DNA from: a bacterium
Lineage (GTDB): Bacteria; Calditrichota; Calditrichia; RBG-13-44-9; J042
Length of the DNA stretch: 36,338 bases
Direction: 5' to 3'
Assembly: GCA_015485355.1 (NCBI GenBank)
Contig: WFTQ01000073.1
Span: 1-36,338 of the forward strand
The translations under genes were made by a program, and so were the position numbers. The notes under the pieces were generated by a model. The model was given only the letters and a program-made list of their open reading frames with translations. It had not been told where the DNA came from and ran no database searches. Of the stretch, positions 1-5,822 are shown piece by piece; position 1 is the stretch's first letter, and each line of letters opens with the position of its first letter.

Positions 1-140
1 ACACAATAACGCGCTTCCGGTAAATTTTCTTCCCCGCAATTTGGGCAAATGTTCTGTTGTTTTTTCTTAAGACTTACGCCACAGTAATTGCAAAACCGGG
101 CGTCGTTATCGTTTATTTTTCCACAATTTGGACAAATCAT
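1..140 (-). CDS. zinc-ribbon protein, N-terminal part (cut by window edge)
   Basis: Reading leftwards from the ATG at 140-138 gives an open frame of 46 codons that runs off the window. It holds a CPNCG...CNYCG pair (C3, C6, then C19, C22) followed by a second CPNCGEEN knuckle whose closing cysteine lies near the edge. This is the double zinc-ribbon pattern common at the N-terminus of small bacterial membrane or regulatory proteins; the rest cannot be seen. An AGGGG ribosome-binding site lies about 8 nt upstream. It sits 74 nt after the YHS gene on the same strand and is probably the third gene of the rseC-YHS transcript. Function unknown. Confidence 0.75.
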   Translation of the reverse strand, partial: MICPNCGKINDNDARFCNYCGVSLKKKQQNICPNCGEENLPEARYC

Positions 141-214
141 TCGCTATCCCCTTTTCCCTTTCGATTCCCCTCATTGCCTACAGACTCTCGGGATGTGACG
201 GGTCCATCCATTTC

Positions 215-394
215 TCAGATGGATTTGCCTTTCTTCTCTTCCTGCTGTTTGGATGCAATATATTTCTCCGGATTTTCACTGAACTTTACTTTACAATCCA
301 TGCTGCAAAAGTAATACATTTCACCTTTATACAGGGTCTGTGCCGGTGGATTTTTCTTATCCACCATCATACCGCATACGAGGTCCTTGACCAT
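215..394 (-). CDS. small YHS-domain protein
   Basis: This 59-residue protein begins MVKDLVCGMMV and has a second cysteine pair in YYFCSMDC, which is the YHS pattern (C7, C30, C34). YHS domains are small metal-binding modules often found with copper/silver P-type ATPases and other metal-trafficking proteins. Here the domain is free-standing, with a Lys/Glu/Gln tail. A strong GGAGGG site lies 7 nt before the ATG. It starts 17 nt after the rseC stop codon and is surely cotranscribed with it. A likely role is a cytoplasmic metal-binding or relay protein; the metal is an inference from context. Confidence 0.85.
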   Translation of the reverse strand: MVKDLVCGMMVDKKNPPAQTLYKGEMYYFCSMDCKVKFSENPEKYIASKQQEEKKGKSI

Positions 395-411
395 GGCTGT
401 TCCCTCCTCAG

Positions 412-894
412 TTAATTTGGGTGAATGGGTGGAAGTCCGTTGTCCCCGCGGGATTCGTTATGGGATTCCGGGGAATGCCGGTTGACTTCTACCCGGGGCA
501 AAAAGAAACTGGAACGACTCAGATTTTGATTTAAAAAGTAAATAAAGATACCGGATAGGAAAAGTCCTCCAATTAAGCCGATGGCCCCGTATAGCTCCGA
601 GGAGGGGAAAAGGTTGGTGGCTATCAGGAATCCAGCCAGAGCAAACACAATGGGCACCACGAAGACAATCATGGCGGCGATCAGACTGGACGATTGCCGA
701 AAGGTTAAAACAACCTGCTGGCCGGGTTTTACTCCGTTGATGCGCGGCAGGGTAATGATGCGGAAACCGGCCGTCTCGTTACCGGCATGACAAACGCCTC
801 GGGCCGAACACGCCTCGCATCCCGCGGGAGCCTGGATGAGAATTTCCATTTCCCTTTCCCCTACCTTTACCACCTGGCCCACTTCCCGATCCAT
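412..894 (-). CDS. rseC: RseC/MucC family (SoxR-reducing system) membrane protein
   Basis: The 160-residue protein has an N-terminal soluble part with a C26-X2-C29-X5-C35 motif, then two membrane helices (about 69-97 and 101-125) and a short polar tail. This matches the RseC family, known in E. coli as part of the membrane system that reduces SoxR and as a sigma-E regulator, and often linked to Rnf electron transport. No Rnf or rpoE gene is nearby. Instead it leads a metal-type unit (YHS, zinc ribbon) and has its own sigma-54-like promoter about 30 nt upstream of the start. A membrane redox role under metal stress is an inference. Confidence 0.8.
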   Translation of the reverse strand: MDREVGQVVKVGEREMEILIQAPAGCEACSARGVCHAGNETAGFRIITLPRINGVKPGQQVVLTFRQSSSLIAAMIVFVVPIVFALAGFLIATNLFPSSELYGAIGLIGGLFLSGIFIYFLNQNLSRSSFFLPRVEVNRHSPESHNESRGDNGLPPIHPN

Positions 895-935
895 CGCGAT
901 CCCCTAATGGTTACTGTTTTCTCTATCGAAAAGGC

Positions 936-951
936 TTCAAAATCAATGCCA
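936..951 (-). promoter_or_regulatory. sigma-54 (-24/-12) promoter candidate for rseC
   Basis: On the minus strand the sequence reads TGGCATT-GATT-TTGAA. It has the exact sigma-54 spacing of GG, 10 nt, then G of the -12 element, but the -12 dinucleotide is GA rather than GC. Counting from the -24 G at 949, transcription would start near 925, leaving a leader of about 30 nt before the rseC ATG. Paired palindromes lie 105 and 138 nt upstream of that start. Confidence 0.65.
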
Positions 952-1022
952 CGAATTTCATGATCGTGTATCCGATCCAAATCCTTTATATTCAACCTTG
1001 TCTTTCCTCGCTTGGGTCCGGC

Positions 1023-1071
1023 TGAATAATAATCTACAAAGAACAAATTTTCAAATGAAGAAAATTCTACA
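1023..1071. promoter_or_regulatory. paired enhancer-binding sites (UAS) upstream of rseC
   Basis: Two 16-mers, TGAATAATAATCTACA (1023-1038) and TGAAGAAAATTCTACA (1056-1071), match the perfect palindrome TGTAGAATATTCTACA found at 16063-16078 at 13/16 and 14/16 positions. Their centres are 33 bp apart, about three helical turns. They lie just upstream of the rseC sigma-54-like promoter, at a distance normal for NtrC-type activators. Binding by the regulator at 16195-17553 is inferred. Confidence 0.6.
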
Positions 1072-1091
1072 ATCCCCCGGACTTCCATCAG

Positions 1092-1430
1092 TTAGACGGC
1101 TTCTTCGCCGATGGCACCACTCCGGATTTTTACCGCCATCTCCACCGGGGTCACGTAAATCATGCCATCTCCTTTTAACCCGGTATAGGCGGCGGTGCGA
1201 ATGGTTTCGACAATCGCATGAACCCGCTCATCGGAACAGACGATTTCCAGCTTGGCTATTTTGGAATACTGCTCCACACATTCCATCGAATATTTGGCCG
1301 TATGGGGATCGGCCAATAATCCCATGCCCATGACATTGATCAACGTCAGGCTGCGGATCTCTTTCTCGATTAAGGCGTTAACCACCTCCTCCGCTTTTTC
1401 GCAACGGATATAGGCCTTAACGGCTTTCAT
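1092..1430 (-). CDS. P-II-like signalling protein (metal-efflux-associated type), Cys at position 51
   Basis: At 112 residues and P-II length throughout, this aligns without gaps to GlnB across the T-loop, with a GDGMIYV segment and an IRSG near the C-terminus. Several P-II positions are changed: 39 is Leu instead of Gln (2-oxoglutarate/Mg site), 90 is Met instead of Lys (ATP site), and 51, the uridylylated Tyr, is Cys. It matches the PII-NG branch described as linked to heavy-metal efflux pumps. It is therefore unlikely to be an ordinary nitrogen sensor; it may bind metal or another nucleotide. AGGAGGG precedes the ATG. It has its own sigma-54-like promoter and a close paralogue at 8139-8477. 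Confidence 0.85.
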   Translation of the reverse strand: MKAVKAYIRCEKAEEVVNALIEKEIRSLTLINVMGMGLLADPHTAKYSMECVEQYSKIAKLEIVCSDERVHAIVETIRTAAYTGLKGDGMIYVTPVEMAVKIRSGAIGEEAV

Positions 1431-1457
1431 GACGATCCCTCCTGGTATGGCTAAGCC

Positions 1458-1484
1458 CGGAAGCGAAGGAGCACTTCGCCTCCG
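1458..1484 (-). other. 5' leader hairpin of the P-II transcript
   Basis: An inverted repeat with a GCGAAG/CTTCGC core and outer CGGA/TCCG arms forms an 11-bp stem with one mismatch and a 5-nt loop. It starts at the transcription start predicted from the sigma-54-like promoter at 1496-1511, so it would cap the 5' end of the mRNA. No U-run follows, so it is not an intrinsic terminator. It may protect the transcript or control translation. Confidence 0.45.
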
Positions 1485-1495
1485 ACAAGGTATGG

Positions 1496-1511
1496 TTCAA
1501 AATTCATGCCA
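1496..1511 (-). promoter_or_regulatory. sigma-54 (-24/-12) promoter candidate for the P-II gene
   Basis: The minus strand reads TGGCATG-AATT-TTGAA, with the same exact GG-N10-G spacing and the same GA at -12 as the rseC promoter. The predicted start is near 1485, about 55 nt before the P-II ATG. No copy of the ATATTCTACA-type enhancer is visible in the 200 bp upstream; the nearest copies are the pair at 1023-1071, downstream of the gene. Confidence 0.6.
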
Positions 1512-1692
1512 GCATTGTAATTGTGGAGGAAGCTGTGTGCCGGGACACCCAAGACCGAGAAGGGGTGATTTTCCGGCGTTCCGGGAACCGATCGGATAAG
1601 GCCCATCCCGCCACGTTCCCTGGAATGGTTTGGTTTGATGCTTCTCCGCAAAGAAACGGATCAATCGTCGCCGGAGGCAAGCGTTGCGATTC

Positions 1693-2718
1693 TTAATTAT
1701 CCAGGGCGCCTTGATCAATCCAGGCGCGGATGGAATCGATCACTTCCTGGTGGAGCCGGGGACCGTTTAAAGGCATTAATCCCCCTTTCAAGGAATCGCC
1801 GCCTTCGATCTTAGTGATCAAATAACTCCGATCACTTCGATAGGGCTCGACCAGCATCCAGGAGGGCACTTCGAAACTGGGAACGTTGACCAGATTCTGA
1901 TAAGCCAATCCCGGACTTAAATTCAACCCCTGGGCGGGGAAATCCCCCGTGTGGCAGTTGGCAAGGGCACAGCTTCGGGCGAATACTTTTTCTTCGATGT
2001 CCGAGAATCGGGCGGTGACCACAAACAGGATGCTGAAACCGATCACCTCACTCCATTCACTATATTTCCCCACATGATTTTTCCCTCGCACCCGCCAATA
2101 GAAGCGCCCTTCCTGAATATCGGTCAGGGTATACCGATAGGATTGGGGAAAAAAAGTCTGAGGATTGCTGAAGTTTTCGCTCCGATCCATCTGAAGTTCG
2201 TAATTGGCTACGTCGGGAAGACTCGACCAGCGGAATTGAATTTCTCCCGGATTTTTAAAAAGAGTATCCGGGGTCGGACGAAAGATGCGAGGTCGAAAAG
2301 CAGCGCGTTTTGGAATGGTTACACGGATGGGATCCGAGGTGGACTCGTTGTTGTCGGTGTCATATGCTGTGGCACGAAGCTCGTGCGTTAGATCGTCGGC
2401 CCAATATCCAACATGCCATAGGTAGGCGTAGGGGCTATGGGTGAATTCCATAACGATTTGCCCATCGATGAACAACACCACTCGTTCAATTCGTTCATCA
2501 TCGCTGGCCTCTATGCGGATGGTGTCGCTCTGGGTCCACACGGCGCCATCGACCGGATCGATGATCCGTACCTCCGGTGGATGGGGATCCTTCTCCGCCC
2601 CGGGGGGCTCTGGTTTCTGACAGGACCAAATCCATAGTCCCAACCAGAAGTTGATCACCAAGAAAGCGACAAAATGCCTCTTTCCCCCTCCCCGAATGGA
2701 GAATCTATGATGAATCAT
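1693..2718 (-). CDS. lipoprotein with Ig-like and FnIII-like domains and a C-terminal haem c domain
   Basis: The chosen ATG at 2718 has GGAG 8 nt upstream and gives 341 residues. A longer in-frame start at 2811 exists but would bury the signal peptide. A hydrophobic stretch ends in a lipobox-like WSC (C33). Then follow an Ig-like domain (about 44-140), a fibronectin III-like domain (about 150-240) and a C-terminal segment with a C250-X4-C255-H256 haem motif and a possible distal Met at 315. Similar surface lipoproteins with a CX4CH cytochrome tail occur in Bacteroidota and relatives (from memory). Probable role: envelope-anchored single-haem protein; partner unknown. Confidence 0.7.
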   Translation of the reverse strand: MIHHRFSIRGGGKRHFVAFLVINFWLGLWIWSCQKPEPPGAEKDPHPPEVRIIDPVDGAVWTQSDTIRIEASDDERIERVVLFIDGQIVMEFTHSPYAYLWHVGYWADDLTHELRATAYDTDNNESTSDPIRVTIPKRAAFRPRIFRPTPDTLFKNPGEIQFRWSSLPDVANYELQMDRSENFSNPQTFFPQSYRYTLTDIQEGRFYWRVRGKNHVGKYSEWSEVIGFSILFVVTARFSDIEEKVFARSCALANCHTGDFPAQGLNLSPGLAYQNLVNVPSFEVPSWMLVEPYRSDRSYLITKIEGGDSLKGGLMPLNGPRLHQEVIDSIRAWIDQGALDN

Positions 2719-2757
2719 ATGCAGGTCTCCAATTGCGATTATTCCCATTTTTCTTTT

Positions 2758-2781
2758 TTCACCGGGGTGTCGTCCGGTGAA
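2758..2781. repeat. perfect inverted repeat in the SHOCT-lipoprotein gap
   Basis: TTCACCGG and CCGGTGAA are separated by 8 nt. Read on the minus strand it follows the SHOCT gene but is trailed by an A-run rather than a U-run, so it is not a classical terminator there. It lies 40 nt upstream of the chosen lipoprotein start and may be a transcript-processing or operator element. Confidence 0.4.
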
Positions 2782-2899
2782 GGATTGACCGCCTGCACCG
2801 CTATGGTTCAATACCGTTCAAAGCAATGGTCAGGTTCTTCCTATTATCGACCAGGGGAATTGACCGCCGGAGAAAAGTTGTTCCGCTCTTTCGTCCCGG

Positions 2900-3133
2900 T
2901 TAGGTATCGTCGCCCAGATCGGCTTTCATCTGTTGATACTCTTCGCGAGTGATTTCACCGCGGGCATAACGTTGCTTTAAAATTTCCAGTGGGGATTCTT
3001 TTTTGGGACGGGGTTCCTGAGAGCCCTGGGACCGCATGATCAAACTGATTCCCCAGACGATGATACCAATAACCAAAATCCAGAACAACCAGGCCAATCC
3101 CATATGTCCGCCAAACCAGTCGCTACCCATCAT
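2900..3133 (-). CDS. SHOCT-domain small membrane protein
   Basis: The 77-residue protein has an N-terminal membrane helix (about 12-33) and a C-terminal SHOCT motif (SPLEILKQRYARGEI...EYQQMKADL). SHOCT is a short oligomerisation-type domain common in small membrane proteins of metal and redox clusters. The start begins MMGSDWFGGHMG, with Met and His near the outer face. A GAGG site lies 8 nt upstream of the first ATG. It follows the terminator of the DUF302 gene, so it should have its own promoter, but I cannot identify one in the 40 nt available. Molecular function unknown. Confidence 0.85.
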   Translation of the reverse strand: MMGSDWFGGHMGLAWLFWILVIGIIVWGISLIMRSQGSQEPRPKKESPLEILKQRYARGEITREEYQQMKADLGDDT

Positions 3134-3170
3134 TGTAACTACCTCGATGTTTATCTCCCTCGGTCACCTT

Positions 3171-3215
3171 AAAATTAGGAACAGGCACCCGGGCGGGAGC
3201 CCGAGCACCTGTCCT
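3171..3215 (-). terminator. terminator-like hairpin after the DUF302 gene
   Basis: The arms 3181-3194 and 3199-3212 form a GC-rich stem (ACAGG...CGGGC) with three imperfect pairs and a 4-nt loop; AGG/CCT extends the base. On the minus strand the stem is followed within a few nt by AATTTT. It lies about 50 nt after the DUF302 stop codon. Confidence 0.55.
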
Positions 3216-3262
3216 GGTCAGGGAGGGAGGGAGAGTGTGAAGGGCTAAAAAGAAGCTTTTCA

Positions 3263-3649
3263 TTATAGTGAATCGATGATCTTTTTTAACTTCGCCCGAA
3301 TCTCGCCGGCAATGGCCCCCAGTTTCGGATTGTCGATGGCCTTCATGGATGCCACCGGATCGACCGCCGCCACTTCAATCTTACCATTCTCCAGTTCCTG
3401 CACCACCACATTGCAAGGAAGCATGGTGCCGATTTTATCCTCCGCCTGAAGGGCCTGGTACGCATAAGGCGGGTTGCAGGCCCCCAGAATCCGGTAGCGC
3501 CGAAAATCGACCTCCAATTTCTTTTTCAACGTTTCTTGAACATCAATCTCTGTGAGAATACCAAATCCTTCTTCCTTCAAGGCTGCGGTGACCCGTTGAA
3601 TCATTTCATCAAAATCGGCGTCGAACTGACGCGCAAAGTAGTAACTCAT
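3263..3649 (-). CDS. DUF302 family protein
   Basis: The 128-residue protein is soluble, with no signal peptide, and has the DUF302 layout: MSYYFARQFDADFDEMIQRVTAALKE, a KKKLEVDFRRYRILGACNPPYAYQAL core and a terminal helical segment. DUF302 proteins have a ferredoxin-like fold; their function is not established, but they recur near sulfur, cytochrome and metal genes. GGAG lies 8 nt before the ATG. It appears monocistronic, with hairpins on either side, and an unusual tandem-repeat sequence lies directly upstream. Confidence 0.85.
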   Translation of the reverse strand: MSYYFARQFDADFDEMIQRVTAALKEEGFGILTEIDVQETLKKKLEVDFRRYRILGACNPPYAYQALQAEDKIGTMLPCNVVVQELENGKIEVAAVDPVASMKAIDNPKLGAIAGEIRAKLKKIIDSL

Positions 3650-3670
3650 TGTATCTCTCCTTTATGTTTT

Positions 3671-3696
3671 GGTTAACCCTTTACCCGTTTACCCGG
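3671..3696 (-). repeat. three short tandem GGGTAA-like repeats before DUF302
   Basis: On the minus strand CGGGTAAA, CGGGTAAA and GGGTTAAC follow one another at 7-8 nt spacing, 20-45 nt upstream of the DUF302 start. A further inverted copy (CGGGTTACCCG on the plus strand) lies near 3761-3773. The spacing suggests a small operator array, but no regulator can be named. Confidence 0.35.
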
Positions 3697-3830
3697 ATAA
3701 AACGTGACGGTTTCGCCTAAGTCTCACGCCTTCTGTACCTTATCATTAGATGGTGAAAACGGGTTCGGGTTACCCGATAGATGCCCTTGGGCGTCGCCTG
3801 ATGGCGCTTCGGTAAAACGCTTTTTCGCCA

Positions 3831-3862
3831 CGGGGCGGATAGCATCCGGCTATCACACCCCG
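3831..3862 (-). terminator. hairpin after the DUF2231 gene, possible terminator
   Basis: This inverted repeat has two stacked stems, CGGGG/CCCCG and GATAGC/GCTATC. It lies about 90 nt downstream of the DUF2231 stop codon. A TTTT occurs on the minus strand 12-15 nt after the stem, too far for a textbook terminator. The remaining bases of the 304-nt gap between DUF302 and DUF2231 show no credible gene, only the CGGGTAA repeats and a 10-bp palindrome CGATATATCG at 3907-3916. Confidence 0.4.
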
Positions 3863-3953
3863 GCAGCGGTTGATGAGACGGCTTAATGTCAGAGACCGAA
3901 ATGTTGCGATATATCGTCATGAGCGACTCGTTCCGTTTCATTGGGGCCTCGTT

Positions 3954-4610
3954 TTAATGTTCATGCACGGAACCATCGTCATGTTTGTGCACCTCTTTTC
4001 CCTTCTTTTGCCCGGCAGCCGCCGGGGTTTCCCCTTCAGAAGGGGTTTCCTGCGATTCACCCTCATGGTGATCTTTTCCGTTATCGTGTTCAGGGGACTC
4101 CATCGGCTGCGTATCGTTGCCGTTGCCATGGGAATGGCCTTCACCGTCATGGGAATGTCCTTCAGATTCCCCCTGAGGAACGGCTTTTACGGCCACACCA
4201 AACTCGTATACCATTTTGCCACCCAGATCACTACTGACAACCACGGTACTCACCCCGATCAGCATAACCAGTAAGTAAACCCATTTCCCTTTTTCTGGAA
4301 AATTCCCTTTTAATCGGAAACGCCAGAAAGTCAGGACGGCCAGTATTCCCCCAATCACGTATCCCAGGTTTTCGTGGGTTTCCATGGTCTCGTGTGCCAG
4401 GTCGTTATGAGGCACATTGTTGGCCGCCAGAAGACCGGTCCCGATCGCCACGATCGAGGCAAAGAATGCCAGGACCAGGTTGATCCAGGCGAATCTATAA
4501 TACAAGGGGTTCTTTTTTATCACTCCCAGGATGTCGAACACAAACGCCACCAACACCAGGGCGATTGGAAAATGCACCACCTTCGGATGCCATAAAGTGA
4601 TATCAAACAT
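3954..4610 (-). CDS. DUF2231 membrane protein with a His-rich metal-binding tail
   Basis: The 218-residue protein begins FDITLWHPKVVHFPIALVL, a DUF2231 hallmark, and has four membrane helices up to about residue 140. The last 75 residues are hydrophilic, with 11 histidines, many acidic residues and repeated GHSH/HKHDD motifs. The DUF2231 core is a haem-independent membrane domain often found with cytochromes; its function is not established. The tail strongly suggests metal-ion binding, probably on one face of the inner membrane. GGAGG precedes the ATG. It lies 15 nt after the outer-membrane protein gene and is the last gene of the cytochrome/porin run. Confidence 0.85.
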   Translation of the reverse strand: MFDITLWHPKVVHFPIALVLVAFVFDILGVIKKNPLYYRFAWINLVLAFFASIVAIGTGLLAANNVPHNDLAHETMETHENLGYVIGGILAVLTFWRFRLKGNFPEKGKWVYLLVMLIGVSTVVVSSDLGGKMVYEFGVAVKAVPQGESEGHSHDGEGHSHGNGNDTQPMESPEHDNGKDHHEGESQETPSEGETPAAAGQKKGKEVHKHDDGSVHEH

Positions 4611-4625
4611 TCGTGACCTCCTTCG

Positions 4626-5501
4626 TTATAATGTGACTTCAATACTGGTATACAGGTTAAATGCCGCACTACTGCGGGTTATCCCCCTTCCTACCACAAC
4701 CAGGGCCGTCAGATCGTCTGATAGGCGATAATACATCCCAAGGTTGACATATCGGGGTGGTTCCACATTCTCCTGAATCTGGGTATACCAGAGATAATAA
4801 GCCGTGAACGATAATTGATTCGTTGCCAGATAATTTATCGTCAAACTGCCAAAAATAGGATTTTGAAATATAAGGGAATCGGGATCCCCAATATCCAGAA
4901 AACCCAGTTCCACTGCGGCGCCCCAATGCGGGGAGAATATGTTTTGAAAGGAAAAACTCCCTCCATAATCCCATTCGCCGGTACCGAACCCACGGGCTGC
5001 ACTGGCAGTGGGCGCTTTTAGTTGTAAATTTGCATATACAGCATATCCCGATGGACCACCACCATAAAGGCGATAGCTGAAATATCCATAGGTATCTCCC
5101 ATGCCACTGATATAGTGTGCGGTGGGAGCCTGGTAATTCATGTGTCGGCCCCACCCACCATGGCCCATGCTCATACCCATACCGTCTCCATCCATATGGG
5201 AACGGGTTTCGTCATCGGGCCCGATGGGATACAATACATTCCCGGTCTGTTGAACCAGATTGGAGTTTTGAATAACCCAGGGAATGCTTACCGATAGATT
5301 CCAGTCTGGTGTTCGATAGCGGAGACCCCCCGCCACGTAAAGGCTGCGGGTGGTCTCGGTTAAGTAGTACTTTCCGTTGTAATAGGACAGATAACCGAAC
5401 ACCGACCATTTCCCATTTGGGGCCGGAAGACCGGTACTCCCAAGGGACAGGAGAAGCATCAGGGCGACAGGGAACAGTGTGTTGATCTTACCCAAGTTCA
5501 T
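4626..5501 (-). CDS. outer-membrane beta-barrel protein with a Met/His-rich loop
   Basis: The 291-residue protein has a signal peptide (about 1-27) and alternating aromatic/polar strands ending in LYTSIEVTL, as expected of an outer-membrane barrel. Residues 101-130 form a loop containing M103, M108, M110, M112, M121 and H102, H114, H120, H129, spaced by Gly and Asp, a likely soft-metal (Cu/Ag) site. It is reminiscent of transporter-like barrels related to phenol-degradation or alginate proteins, but I cannot assign a named family. It sits between a lipoprotein cytochrome and DUF2231, with gaps of about 15 nt, so it is probably cotranscribed. Confidence 0.7.
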   Translation of the reverse strand: MNLGKINTLFPVALMLLLSLGSTGLPAPNGKWSVFGYLSYYNGKYYLTETTRSLYVAGGLRYRTPDWNLSVSIPWVIQNSNLVQQTGNVLYPIGPDDETRSHMDGDGMGMSMGHGGWGRHMNYQAPTAHYISGMGDTYGYFSYRLYGGGPSGYAVYANLQLKAPTASAARGFGTGEWDYGGSFSFQNIFSPHWGAAVELGFLDIGDPDSLIFQNPIFGSLTINYLATNQLSFTAYYLWYTQIQENVEPPRYVNLGMYYRLSDDLTALVVVGRGITRSSAAFNLYTSIEVTL

Positions 5502-5516
5502 AGCGGATTCTGGAAA

Positions 5517-5792
5517 TTAGTTGGCCATTTTTAAAAATTCGACGATTTTCTGCACCTCTTCGTCAGTCAGGGATGCTCTTACCCGCATATGAATGGCGAT
5601 GGTCTCCCACTGGTAATCGTTAAACGCAGGAGGGGACGGGGCGTTATGACAGCGCACACAATTTTCGCCCCATAGCTGGGCTCCGCTTTTTTCCGCAATC
5701 AACGGTTTGTTAGACGAACACGCAACCAGAAGGGTCAGGCCCACAACAACCGCAAGCATTAACACTGCTATCGCCAAATTGCGTTTATACAT
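5517..5792 (-). CDS. lipoprotein mono-haem cytochrome c
   Basis: The ATG at 5792 has AAGGAG 8 nt upstream and gives 91 residues; a longer in-frame start at 5822 lacks a site. A hydrophobic segment ends in the lipobox LVAC (C25), so the mature protein is lipid-anchored. The haem motif is C45-V-R-C48-H49, with M69 (HMRV) as a candidate distal ligand, followed by a C-terminal helix (DEEVQKIVEFLK) usual in class I cytochromes. At about 67 mature residues it is a minimal cytochrome. It sits between porin and barrel genes and could hand electrons across the periplasm; redox partner unknown. Confidence 0.85.
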   Translation of the reverse strand: MYKRNLAIAVLMLAVVVGLTLLVACSSNKPLIAEKSGAQLWGENCVRCHNAPSPPAFNDYQWETIAIHMRVRASLTDEEVQKIVEFLKMAN

Positions 5793-5822
5793 AATGTTCT
5801 CCTTATCGTTTGATACCACCAT

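Noticed and set aside
867-1088. 73-codon minus-strand frame between P-II and rseC
   Set aside because: No ribosome-binding site, overlaps rseC, and the sequence is better explained by the sigma-54-like promoter and enhancer pair.
1451-1718. Two short minus-strand frames upstream of P-II
   Set aside because: They cover the sigma-54-like promoter and leader hairpin, overlap the lipoprotein gene end and lack ribosome-binding sites.
3717-3941. 74-codon minus-strand frame between DUF302 and DUF2231
   Set aside because: Very basic, odd composition, spans the hairpin at 3831-3862, no start signal.
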